Made by a program: the position numbers and the translations under genes
Source of the DNA: an uncultured Bacteroides sp.
GTDB taxonomy: Bacteria; Bacteroidota; Bacteroidia; Bacteroidales; Bacteroidaceae
Length of the DNA stretch: 7,066 bases
Assembly: GCF_905207245.1 (NCBI RefSeq)
Contig: NZ_CAJLKP010000145.1
Span: 1 to 7,066, forward strand
Reading direction: 5' to 3'
Part shown: piece after piece, positions 1-6,825 of the stretch
Layout: each line of letters opens with the position of its first letter
How positions within the stretch are numbered: position 1 is the stretch's first letter
The notes under the pieces: generated by a model
Told to the model about the DNA's origin: nothing
The model's input: the letters and a program-made list of their open reading frames with translations, nothing else
Databases searched by the model: none

Positions 1-1
1 T

Positions 2-49
2 TACGGCTTTCTCATTCCCCGCAGGCAGGCGCCGGTACAGGAGCGATAA
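2..49 (+). CDS. possible 3' end of an upstream gene (partial)
   Basis: The first 64 bases lie upstream of ardA and are open in all three forward frames for some distance, so an upstream gene probably ends here. The frame shown reads YGFLIPRRQAPVQER and stops at TAA 47-49, just before the GGAGG ribosome binding site of ardA, which is a typical operon junction. A second frame stops at TGA 66-68, giving an ATGA overlap with the ardA start, and a third runs to a TGA at 100-102. The sequence alone does not decide between them, and the peptides are too short to name a family. Confidence 0.3.
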   Translation, partial: YGFLIPRRQAPVQER

Positions 50-64
50 CGGAGGCAAACGATC

Positions 65-748
65 ATGATGAATATAGCAGATACAAGGGACTGTGCCTTT
101 GAAGCCTTTGTTACCAACCTCGGCAAATACAACGAGGGCTGTTTGGTGGGCGAATGGGTCAAGTTCCCCGTGACAAATGAAGAAATGCAGGTGGTTTTCC
201 GGCGCATCGGCATCGGCCGCCGCTATGAAGAATGGTTCATCACCGATTACGACTGCCCGGACACGGCCATCGGCAAGGTGCTGGGCGAATACGAAAGCCT
301 GAGCGAGCTGAATTATCTTGCCGGGCAGATCATGGAGATGCGGGAGAGCAGCGAGTTCTGGCAGGCGGTTTTGGACTTGGGCGAGAACACCGGCAGTGTG
401 CAGGAGCTGATCAACCTGACCGAGAACCTGGACTGCTTTGATTACCTGTCCGGCGTGCGGAATGACTACGATCTCGGCTATTACTGGATCGAGGAAAGCG
501 GCTGCTATGACACAAGCAGCCTCGGCGCACTGGCAAACTATATCGACTATGAGAGCTTCGGACGGGATATTCGGTATGAAGAAGGCGGCGTGTTCGGAGA
601 TAACGGATATGTGCGGTCAAACGGCGGCCGCTTCGTGGACATCTACGACGGCGACATCGAAAACATCCCAGACGAATACCGGGTCAGGTCACCCGCCTTT
701 CCTGTCCGCTCCGCAGCCACACGGCAGGCGGAACAGCCTGAACGATGA
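65..748 (+). CDS. ardA: ArdA-type antirestriction protein
   Basis: This 227-residue acidic protein resembles the ArdA antirestriction family. Known ArdA proteins are elongated DNA mimics that bind type I restriction-modification enzymes in the cytoplasm and protect an incoming mobile element. The family hallmark near the N-terminus is clear, NLGKYNEGCLVGEW at residues 18-31, followed by an Asp/Glu-rich body (DYDCPD 61-66, YESLSELNYL 76-85) and the C-terminal block ANYIDYESFGRDI at 157-169, close to the NYIDYQAYGRDL of Tn916 ArdA. Tn916 ArdA is about 166 residues; this one is longer at both ends, with a basic, low-complexity tail from about residue 206. The start at 65 has GGAGG at 51-55, nine bases upstream; a second ATG follows at once at 68. 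No promoter is visible in the 64 upstream bases, so it is probably read from an upstream backbone operon. The family call is firm; the function of the tail is unknown. Confidence 0.9.
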   Translation: MMNIADTRDCAFEAFVTNLGKYNEGCLVGEWVKFPVTNEEMQVVFRRIGIGRRYEEWFITDYDCPDTAIGKVLGEYESLSELNYLAGQIMEMRESSEFWQAVLDLGENTGSVQELINLTENLDCFDYLSGVRNDYDLGYYWIEESGCYDTSSLGALANYIDYESFGRDIRYEEGGVFGDNGYVRSNGGRFVDIYDGDIENIPDEYRVRSPAFPVRSAATRQAEQPER

Positions 749-765
749 ATTTTGCACCTTTGATA

Positions 766-793
766 TTGCCTTGCAGTTTGGGTACAGTATAAT
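766..793 (+). promoter_or_regulatory. putative sigma-A promoter for the 818-1141 gene
   Basis: A perfect TATAAT -10 box lies at 788-793. The best -35 candidate is TTGCCT at 766-771 (four of six consensus bases) with a 16-base spacer. Transcription would begin near 800, leaving only about 18 bases of leader before the GTG start at 818. The -10 match is strong and the -35 only fair. Confidence 0.5.
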
Positions 794-817
794 AAAAACG
801 ATAAGGAAGTGAACACC

Positions 818-1141
818 GTGAGCGACAGCTATTTTGATCTGCCATCCCGCATTGAGGACGCCTTTGCGGAGATCGACAGCGATATTGTGATGGATCTGCT
901 GAATACCGACGAGGACTACGCTGCGCTTTCCGACCGTATGGACAAGCTGAAAACGCAGTACCCCGTCATCGACAAAATGAACGAGGGCAGCGGCGAGATC
1001 CGCATGACCGCCGAGGAGCATCGGGCGTATGTGGATTATCTGAACCTTGTCCGTCAAATGGAGGACATGGAGCGGCAGCACATTTACTTCCGCGGACATA
1101 CCGATGCTGTGGCCTACCTCAAAAAAATCAAAGCGATATAA
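818..1141 (+). CDS. hypothetical acidic protein, 107 aa (ICE backbone)
   Basis: I do not recognise this protein with confidence. It is small, predicted soluble and strongly acidic in its N-terminal half (RIEDAFAEIDSD at 11-22, LLNTDEDY at 28-34), with helical heptad-like character through YVDYLNLVRQMEDMERQ (71-87). There is no signal peptide, membrane segment or metal-binding motif. Two in-frame GTG starts exist. GTG 809 sits only a base beyond the AAGGA at 803-807, too close for initiation, whereas GTG 818 is ten bases from it and is preferred; the protein then begins MSDSYFDLPSRIEDAF. GC content is high, like ardA (63% in the line at 961-1020), so it belongs with the backbone rather than the cargo. 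It has its own promoter and is closed by a terminator nine bases after its stop, making a single-gene unit. An accessory role in the element is inferred only from position. Confidence 0.75.
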   Translation: MSDSYFDLPSRIEDAFAEIDSDIVMDLLNTDEDYAALSDRMDKLKTQYPVIDKMNEGSGEIRMTAEEHRAYVDYLNLVRQMEDMERQHIYFRGHTDAVAYLKKIKAI

Positions 1142-1149
1142 GTACGATG

Positions 1150-1180
1150 AAAGCGGTGCAGAGAGTTCTGCGCCGCTTTT
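1150..1180 (+). terminator. rho-independent terminator after the 818-1141 gene
   Basis: AAAGCGG (1150-1156) pairs with CCGCTTT (1173-1179), and GCAGA (1158-1162) pairs with TCTGC (1167-1171). The two helices are joined by one T-G wobble, giving a 13-bp stem with a GAGT loop. The stem runs into TTTT at 1177-1180. It should separate backbone transcription from the cargo downstream. Confidence 0.85.
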
Positions 1181-1417
1181 CTGTTAGCAAAATGCAAAAC
1201 GAGTCGAAAAAGATATGTAATGCAAGAAGTTTTTCTGAAATTTCAATAAAAACTATCGTCAACAACGAAGCGTTTGGCCATTTATGGCGAGGAGGCAGTG
1301 CTTTATAACGTTTGACCAAAGCTAACTTTCGCGTCAATCCTTATAAAAGATATAGTTTAGTCTGAAAAACGTGGAAATTTGCATTTAATAATGGCGGAAA
1401 AACGTGCGACAACCGCA
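1181..1417. other. gene-free, AT-rich junction region with short direct repeats
   Basis: No credible gene lies between the terminator and the promoter of the ATPase gene. Visible structure includes a small palindrome GCCATTTATGGC at 1277-1288. CGTTTGGCCA at 1271-1280 is repeated with one mismatch as CGTTTGACCA at 1309-1318. GAAAAACGTG occurs exactly twice, at 1364-1373 and 1397-1406, 33 bases apart. These could be binding sites ahead of the downstream promoter or the scar of the left cargo junction; neither is proven. Confidence 0.5.
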
Positions 1418-1446
1418 TTGATGTTTCCAGAAAAATGTGTTACACT
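1418..1446 (+). promoter_or_regulatory. putative extended -10 promoter for the DUF4143 ATPase gene
   Basis: TTGATG at 1418-1423 (four of six consensus bases) is followed by a 17-base spacer and TACACT at 1441-1446 (four of six). The -10 box is preceded by the extended element TG at 1438-1439. Transcription would start near 1453, leaving about 26 bases of leader that include GAAAGGA. The position argues against translation from the GTG at 1437, which would lie inside the promoter. Confidence 0.45.
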
Positions 1447-1478
1447 CTTATCATCCCCCTGAAAGGATGGTGGCCGCC

Positions 1479-2771
1479 ATGAAACGCAATGCGATTCAAG
1501 ATTTGATTAACTGGAAAAATGACGAAGAACGAAAACCTCTTGTCCTGAAAGGCGCACGACAGGTCGGCAAGACATGGCTGATGAAGGAGTTCGGAAAGAA
1601 CTATTATAAGAGTTTCGTCTATTTCAACTTCGACGAAGAGGACGAACTAAAATCCATCTTTGAGGCGAATAAGAATCCGCAGCGCATCTTGGAACTGCTC
1701 TCCCTGATTTGTGGAGAGAAGATTCTTCCGGGAGAGACTCTGATCATCTTTGATGAGATACAGGAATGCCCGGAGGCACTGAACACACTCAAATATTTTA
1801 AGGAAAAGTCAAATGAGTATCATGTCATTGCGGCAGGAAGTTTGCTCGGCACACTTTTGGCGAAACCGAAGTCCTACCCGGTAGGCATGGTCAATCTGCT
1901 CGACATCTATCCTTTGAACTTTGAGGAGTTTCTGGAAGCAACTGACCCAGCACTCTATGCCTACTACGATAGCATTCAGAAGGAGCAGCAGATCGAGGAA
2001 ATTTTCCACAATCGGCTACTGGAAGCTTATAACAATTACCTCATTATCGGCGGTATGCCGGAATGCGTGGCATCCTGGGTCAATCATAAAGACCCGGCAA
2101 GGGTCTCTCAGATCCAGCGTGAACTTATTGAAGTCTATGAAAACGACTTCTCCAAGCATAACGGCAAGGTCAACAGCGGACGCATCCTAATGGTATTCCG
2201 CAGCATTGTTGCACAGCTTGCAAAGCCCAATGAAAAATTTATGTACGGCGCTGTCCGGGAAGGTGGCCGGGCACGTGACTTTGAAGAAGCCATTGAATGG
2301 CTCGTTTCTGCCGGAATGCTGAACCGGGTTTACAACGTTTCCAAAATGGAGCATCCGTTGTCTGCATTTGACAAGCTAGATCAGTTCAAGCTCTTCGTCT
2401 TTGACACAGGACTGCTCAAGCACATGGCGGGTATTGATAATAGTGCAATTCTTTTGAAAGCGGACTATCAGTTTAAAGGCCCTCTGACGGAGAATTATGT
2501 TCTGCAGCAGCTTCGAGGACAGTTTGAAGTCGCCCCCCGATATTATTCTGATAAAACCAGTGAGATTGATTTTGTCCTACAACACGGGACGGAAATCATT
2601 CCCGTGGAAGCCAAAGGCGGCGAGGATAAGTCTGCCCCTTCGTTCAAACGATATATTGCAGAACATCATCCAAAACATGCACTGCGCTTTTCTAAGCGTG
2701 GCTACCGCAAGGATGGGGAGATAATGAATCTTCCGCTCTACCTTGCAGGAAAAACAAAGAATCTGCTGTGA
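1479..2771 (+). CDS. AAA-type ATPase with C-terminal DUF4143 domain
   Basis: This 430-residue protein belongs to the widespread AAA_14/DUF4143 ATPase family, whose members often occur in mobile or accessory regions and whose cellular role is mostly unsettled. It has a Walker A motif GARQVGKT at residues 25-32, a Walker B TLIIFDEIQE at 87-96 with acidic pair D92/E93, and a sensor-like IAAGSLLG at 118-124. The DUF4143 half contains LTENYVLQQL at 336-345 and then SEIDFVLQ (361-368) and VEAKGG (376-381), which together resemble a PD-(D/E)XK nuclease core (D364, E377, K379). The ATG at 1479 is preferred: GAAAGG at 1461-1466 lies 12 bases upstream, and the protein then starts MKRNAIQDLINWKN, as is typical of the family. 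GTG 1437 and ATG 1467 are alternatives. It has its own apparent promoter and no clear terminator before gajA, so readthrough into the operon is possible. GC content (about 52% in one line) is between backbone and gaj genes. The family is firm; a role in defence is only suggested by location. Confidence 0.88.
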   Translation: MKRNAIQDLINWKNDEERKPLVLKGARQVGKTWLMKEFGKNYYKSFVYFNFDEEDELKSIFEANKNPQRILELLSLICGEKILPGETLIIFDEIQECPEALNTLKYFKEKSNEYHVIAAGSLLGTLLAKPKSYPVGMVNLLDIYPLNFEEFLEATDPALYAYYDSIQKEQQIEEIFHNRLLEAYNNYLIIGGMPECVASWVNHKDPARVSQIQRELIEVYENDFSKHNGKVNSGRILMVFRSIVAQLAKPNEKFMYGAVREGGRARDFEEAIEWLVSAGMLNRVYNVSKMEHPLSAFDKLDQFKLFVFDTGLLKHMAGIDNSAILLKADYQFKGPLTENYVLQQLRGQFEVAPRYYSDKTSEIDFVLQHGTEIIPVEAKGGEDKSAPSFKRYIAEHHPKHALRFSKRGYRKDGEIMNLPLYLAGKTKNLL

Positions 2772-2828
2772 GCGTTGCTATGCAGTGCTACACCAAGGGA
2801 GTTAGTAGCTGCACAAGTCAGTATGGTT

Positions 2829-2860
2829 TCTGCATATAAAACAGTCAAAATATATGCAGA
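2829..2860. repeat. perfect 10-bp inverted repeat upstream of gajA (operator candidate)
   Basis: TCTGCATATA at 2829-2838 is mirrored exactly by TATATGCAGA at 2851-2860, with a 12-base spacer, so the arm centres are 22 bases apart, about two helical turns. No T-tract follows, which argues against a terminator. The core ATGCAG occurs again at 2780-2785. It lies about 80 bases before the gajA start. Its size, symmetry and position fit a dimeric repressor site or a regulatory hairpin in readthrough RNA. Confidence 0.55.
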
Positions 2861-2895
2861 TAACGGTTAACAGCGATAACCCCGATGGTGCATTC

Positions 2896-2923
2896 TTGGA
2901 AACAGTCCCGACGAATTTACTAT
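2896..2923 (+). promoter_or_regulatory. weak candidate promoter for the gajA-gajB operon
   Basis: TTGGAA at 2896-2901 and TACTAT at 2918-2923 are each four of six matches to consensus, with a 16-base spacer. Transcription would start only about 13 bases before the ATG. A TATAAA at 2835-2840 inside the inverted repeat is an alternative -10 but has no good -35 partner. The operon could also depend on transcription from the ATPase gene. Confidence 0.25.
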
Positions 2924-2942
2924 TGGAAATGAGTGTGAAAAA

Positions 2943-4865
2943 ATGATTATATCCGAATTAAGAGTGTATGACTTCCGCCAATTCAAATCTGTGGATGGTG
3001 CTCCCGGCTTAAAAATCACTTTTCACAAAGGTCTAAACGCTCTGATTGGCGAAAATGATTCGGGAAAAACCGCCGTGATTGATGCATTAAAATTAGTCTT
3101 GTTGACACAGAGCAACGAGTATATCAGGCCGTCAGATAAGGATTTTTATAAGTCTGTTGGTGAAGATGCGTGCTCAGAGTTCAAGATCGATTGTACGATT
3201 TCAGATTTTACACAGAACGAAGCAAAGAACTTTATCGAATATCTTTCATTCAACAAAACGGAGAATGGAATTGAATATACGCTTGAACTTCATTATCGTG
3301 CATGGAAAGAAGGACATAAAATCTATCAGGAATTGCGTGCGGGCGATATAGACGATGGAATTTCGATTGATGGAAAAGCAAGAGAATTGCTGAAAGCTGT
3401 TTATTTGAAACCACTCCGTGATGCCGAGCGAGAAATGAGTTCCGGGCGTGGTTCCAGAATCTCGCAAATACTTCTAAATCACCCTGTTTTCAAAGATAAA
3501 AAAGAACATGCAGTTCTCGATATTTTTCGAGATGCGAATCAACGCATTGAGGATTATTTTATAGGTGATACGGATGGAAAACGCATTCTCCAGACGATCC
3601 GCAGTAATTTAGAGTCATTTAGTGATAAAGGCCAAGCCAGCGATGCAGAATTAAAAACCTCGGATATTCAGCTAAAAGCTATACTGGAGTCCCTGTCATT
3701 GAATGCTCCTGAGATCAATCCCGGGCTTGGGGAATTGAATCTGCTATTTATTGCGGCGGAGTTGTTGCTCCTTAAGGATGATACAGATGGTGGCCTGAAA
3801 CTAGCTCTAATCGAAGAATTGGAAGCCCATCTGCATCCGCAAGCGCAGCTTCGACTAATCAGTTATCTCCAGAACGAGTATAACGAGAATGATGTCCAAA
3901 TCATCATATCCACTCATAGCCCCATTTTGGCATCAAAAATCAACCTCAAGAATTTGATTTTAATGAAGAATGGTGCCGGATATGATTTGGCTGAAGGGCG
4001 AACCGGATTACAAAGGGGTGATTACCTGTTCCTCCAGCGTTTTCTCGACTCAACAAAGGCCAATTTGTTTTTTGCTAAGGGTATCATAATGGTCGAGGGT
4101 GATGCAGAGAATATTTTAATTCCTGTCATTGCAGACATTCTCGGCTATCCATTGGAGAAATACGGTATATCCATTGTAAATGTTGGAAGCACTGCTTTTC
4201 TTCGATATAGCGGAATTATGGTAAGAAAAGACGGCACCGATATAGGAATACCTGTTTCTGTAATAACAGATTGTGATGTTAGACCATACGATGTCGAGCC
4301 CACGACAAAGGAGAAAACATTCAACGAGAAAGAAGCTGAATCTTTGCAGGCTAAAGAAAAAGGAGACAGAAAATATACAAATGGCTCCGTGCACGGCTTT
4401 ATTTCACCACGATGGACGCTCGAATATTGCATCGCCCTGAGTAGCCTTTCGGATGACTTTCATAAGGCGGTTCATTACGGGAAGAAAATTCTGAATGCGA
4501 AAGAGCATATTTCACTGACTGATGCCAAGATTGATGAAGCAAATCGTGACGCCGAAGCAGAAACGCAGGCGTGGAATGGGGTCTCCTCCGCTGAAAGGGC
4601 ATACCATATTTATAAATTAATGCTTAATGGCGATGGAAAAAGCAGTCTGAAAGCGATTACTGCTCAGTGCTTGGCTTCGCTTTTGCGTTGGAAAATATCC
4701 ATAGTTCCAGATGGGCTGACACAAGAAAAGATGTTCGATCTCGAATTGTATGGATTCAAAACCGATGAGGATAAGAAAGCAGCATTGAAATCTGAGATCG
4801 AGAATGATCCGTTTTTAAGTTATATTGTGAATGCCATCAAATATGCAGCAGGAGAAACGGTGTAG
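2943..4865 (+). CDS. gajA: Gabija GajA-like OLD-family ATPase/TOPRIM endonuclease
   Basis: This 640-residue protein is an OLD-family nuclease, here class 2 because it sits directly before a UvrD-like helicase. In studied Gabija systems GajA forms an oligomer with GajB and cuts or nicks DNA when nucleotide levels fall during phage attack. The N-terminal ABC-type ATPase domain shows Walker A GENDSGKT at 36-43, a signature-like PGLGELNLLFIA at 260-271, Walker B LALIEELEAHLHP at 287-299 (E291, E292) and the H-loop STHSP at 323-327. The TOPRIM domain follows: VEGDAE at 384-389 (E385, E389) and ITDCDVRP at 441-448 (D443, D445). A lysine in SSLKAITAQCLA (K570) may be the conserved C-terminal catalytic lysine, which I am less sure of. 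All key residues appear intact. It is longer than the 578-residue B. cereus VD045 GajA. The start at 2943 has only a weak Shine-Dalgarno (GAGTG at 2931-2935). GC is low, about 42% in one line. Confidence 0.88.
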   Translation: MIISELRVYDFRQFKSVDGAPGLKITFHKGLNALIGENDSGKTAVIDALKLVLLTQSNEYIRPSDKDFYKSVGEDACSEFKIDCTISDFTQNEAKNFIEYLSFNKTENGIEYTLELHYRAWKEGHKIYQELRAGDIDDGISIDGKARELLKAVYLKPLRDAEREMSSGRGSRISQILLNHPVFKDKKEHAVLDIFRDANQRIEDYFIGDTDGKRILQTIRSNLESFSDKGQASDAELKTSDIQLKAILESLSLNAPEINPGLGELNLLFIAAELLLLKDDTDGGLKLALIEELEAHLHPQAQLRLISYLQNEYNENDVQIIISTHSPILASKINLKNLILMKNGAGYDLAEGRTGLQRGDYLFLQRFLDSTKANLFFAKGIIMVEGDAENILIPVIADILGYPLEKYGISIVNVGSTAFLRYSGIMVRKDGTDIGIPVSVITDCDVRPYDVEPTTKEKTFNEKEAESLQAKEKGDRKYTNGSVHGFISPRWTLEYCIALSSLSDDFHKAVHYGKKILNAKEHISLTDAKIDEANRDAEAETQAWNGVSSAERAYHIYKLMLNGDGKSSLKAITAQCLASLLRWKISIVPDGLTQEKMFDLELYGFKTDEDKKAALKSEIENDPFLSYIVNAIKYAAGETV

Positions 4866-4881
4866 ATAGGAGGATTCTATA

Positions 4882-6795
4882 ATGGAGTGGCAGATTTCCG
4901 ACCAAGATATTCAAGCCGTAGAAGAACTCCTTTTGCCGCATGGTGCACACTTCCCTGAAGATGCAAGAAAAGTTATACGTTGGTGGCATTCAACAGATGT
5001 AGCAGCCTGTCCCGGCAGCGGAAAAACAACCGTTCTTCTCGCAAAACTAAAATTGTTAGCAGATAAAATGCCACTCGAAAACGGCGCAGGAATCTGTGTG
5101 CTCTCTCATACAAATGTTGCCGTCAATGAGATCAAAAACCGGCTCTCCGATTATGCAGATAGGCTTCTCAACTATCCAAATTACATAGGCACAATCCAGT
5201 CGTTTATTGACAGATTTGTGACTATGCCATACTTGCGAAATATCTCTGGACAGAATGTGCAGGTGGTTGATGGTCTTACATATGCACAACATATGTTGAA
5301 CGGGATAGAATGCAACAAGCGGTATTATGCGCTGAACTACGTGATTGAATTAAACTTCGGTTCTGGGAATCGATTCAAATCCAAGTTGGACTATATACAG
5401 GCATTAAATATACGATCGGATGGGGCACTCCGTGTAGGAAAGCAGAAAAAAGCTTTGGCAGGTGCGGGAAAACCGTCCACTAAACAATATATGGAATTGC
5501 AAACCGAGCTTCTTAAAAAGGAAGGAATAATACGGTATCAAGATGCCTATGCATATGCAAACGCAGCTATTGCTGAATTGCCAACAGCGTATACCGACCT
5601 ATTTTCATCACGATTCCAGTATGTATTCATAGATGAATATCAGGATTGCAATAATCTTCAGCGGCAAGCCATAGATGCGATATTTGATTCACAAAAATGC
5701 GCAGTATTCAAAATTGGAGATCCTGATCAGGCCATCTACAATTCAGCAGATGATACAACCCCTGATTGGATACCTCAACCTGACTTTCTACCGATTATGA
5801 CGTCTTGCAGGTTTAACCAAGAAATCGCCAACGTGATCTGCAAGCTAAAAAAAGGCGAGAAAAATATCGTAACGTTTGCCGGAGAGACAGGCGTTAAGCC
5901 AGTCTTGTTTGTTTTTTCTCCCGAGAAGATTGACAGAGTTATTGGCGGGTTCATTTCTGCCTTAGAAAGACATGAGCTCTACGATATCAATGGCATATAT
6001 AAAGCTATCGGTGCAATAAAAAAAGAAGATTCGGCCGGCTTGAAAATCGGAAGCTATTGGAGTGAATTTGATGGTTCAGCAAATAAGAAAAACGAGTATA
6101 GCTACTGGGGGTTAGTAGATGAGATTGTCCAGTATTTGCTGGAGGGAAAATTGTATAAGACAGAGCAAAGTGTTCGTAGGCTTTTGTGCCGAGTATTCCA
6201 CTACATTTCGATAAAGCACCCTGTATCAGAAAAAGACTATACCATGGTAACAATGAAAAACGCTCTCGACGAAAAATACAGAGAGCAGTATCGTCAATGG
6301 ATATATGAAATGCCGAGGATACAAACAATTGATAGACATTCGGTAGATCAATTGTTGCGGCAGAAGATAAACGAATTGCTGAGGATTGGAAATCCGAACC
6401 TAACTGATATATTTGCTGTTCTTCCAGAGTTTTTTCTTGAAGAAGCCACTGGTGTTAATTTTGCAGATATATCCGAGAAAAATGTGTTGATTGATCCTAT
6501 TAGAGGCCGTAGAATTGTATTTGACACTATTCACGGCGTTAAAGGTGAAACGCACGATGCGACTCTATATCTTGAAACCAATAGACAAGGCGCAACAGAT
6601 TTGAATCGGATTCTTCCGTACTTTGGTGTTGGTCGCTGTGGTAGCTCAAATCTATATGATTCCAGCCGTAAGCTTGCGTATGTTGGTATGAGTAGGCCTA
6701 AAAAGCTATTATGCGTAGCCATGCAGGCGGCAACTTACGAAAAAAGCAATGGTGTATTTGATACCGATTGGGAAGTTATTGATCTGAGAGGATAA
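4882..6795 (+). CDS. gajB: Gabija GajB-like UvrD/PcrA-type SF1A helicase
   Basis: This 637-residue protein has the full set of superfamily 1A helicase motifs. Walker A is ACPGSGKTT at 42-50, motif Ia SHTNVAVNEI at 75-84, and motif Ib GTIQSFIDRF at 103-112. Motif II is DEYQD at 251-255, motif III GDPDQAIY at 279-286, and a motif IV-like TSCRFNQEIANVI at 307-319. Motif V is DTIHGVKGETHDA at 548-560 and motif VI AYVGMSRPKKLL at 599-610 (R605). In known Gabija systems GajB binds DNA ends, hydrolyses ATP and works with GajA. The gene starts 16 bases after the gajA stop, with AGGAGG at 4868-4873 eight bases before the ATG, so the two are one operon and probably made together. At 637 residues it is much longer than the 494-residue VD045 GajB; most of the excess lies between motifs IV and V. 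GC is lowest in the window, about 37% in one line. A different UvrD-family role is unlikely given its partner. Confidence 0.88.
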   Translation: MEWQISDQDIQAVEELLLPHGAHFPEDARKVIRWWHSTDVAACPGSGKTTVLLAKLKLLADKMPLENGAGICVLSHTNVAVNEIKNRLSDYADRLLNYPNYIGTIQSFIDRFVTMPYLRNISGQNVQVVDGLTYAQHMLNGIECNKRYYALNYVIELNFGSGNRFKSKLDYIQALNIRSDGALRVGKQKKALAGAGKPSTKQYMELQTELLKKEGIIRYQDAYAYANAAIAELPTAYTDLFSSRFQYVFIDEYQDCNNLQRQAIDAIFDSQKCAVFKIGDPDQAIYNSADDTTPDWIPQPDFLPIMTSCRFNQEIANVICKLKKGEKNIVTFAGETGVKPVLFVFSPEKIDRVIGGFISALERHELYDINGIYKAIGAIKKEDSAGLKIGSYWSEFDGSANKKNEYSYWGLVDEIVQYLLEGKLYKTEQSVRRLLCRVFHYISIKHPVSEKDYTMVTMKNALDEKYREQYRQWIYEMPRIQTIDRHSVDQLLRQKINELLRIGNPNLTDIFAVLPEFFLEEATGVNFADISEKNVLIDPIRGRRIVFDTIHGVKGETHDATLYLETNRQGATDLNRILPYFGVGRCGSSNLYDSSRKLAYVGMSRPKKLLCVAMQAATYEKSNGVFDTDWEVIDLRG

Positions 6796-6825
6796 GTACA
6801 GCGCACAGATTATACTATCACATAC

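Noticed and set aside
690..753. Hairpin-like pairing near the end of ardA (CTGTCCGC with GCGGAACAG) followed by a short T-run
   Set aside because: The stem has a bulge and a long loop, lies inside the coding region, and its T-run is not adjacent.
1128..1337. Minus-strand reading frame of 69 codons in the left junction region
   Set aside because: It overlaps the terminator and the end of the upstream gene, has no evident ribosome binding site, and its peptide has no domain I recognise.
1437..1478. Upstream GTG start that would lengthen the ATPase by 14 residues
   Set aside because: It lies within the putative promoter, lacks a ribosome binding site, and adds residues outside the usual family N-terminus.
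2779..2813. Imperfect hairpin (GCAG..CTAC with GTAGCTGC) after the ATPase gene as a terminator
   Set aside because: The stem is interrupted and no T-tract follows.
2780..2839. A 19-residue cysteine-containing peptide frame starting nine bases after the ATPase stop, a possible leader peptide
   Set aside because: There is no good ribosome binding site, and a frame this short is expected by chance. Its stop falls in the inverted repeat, which may be coincidence.
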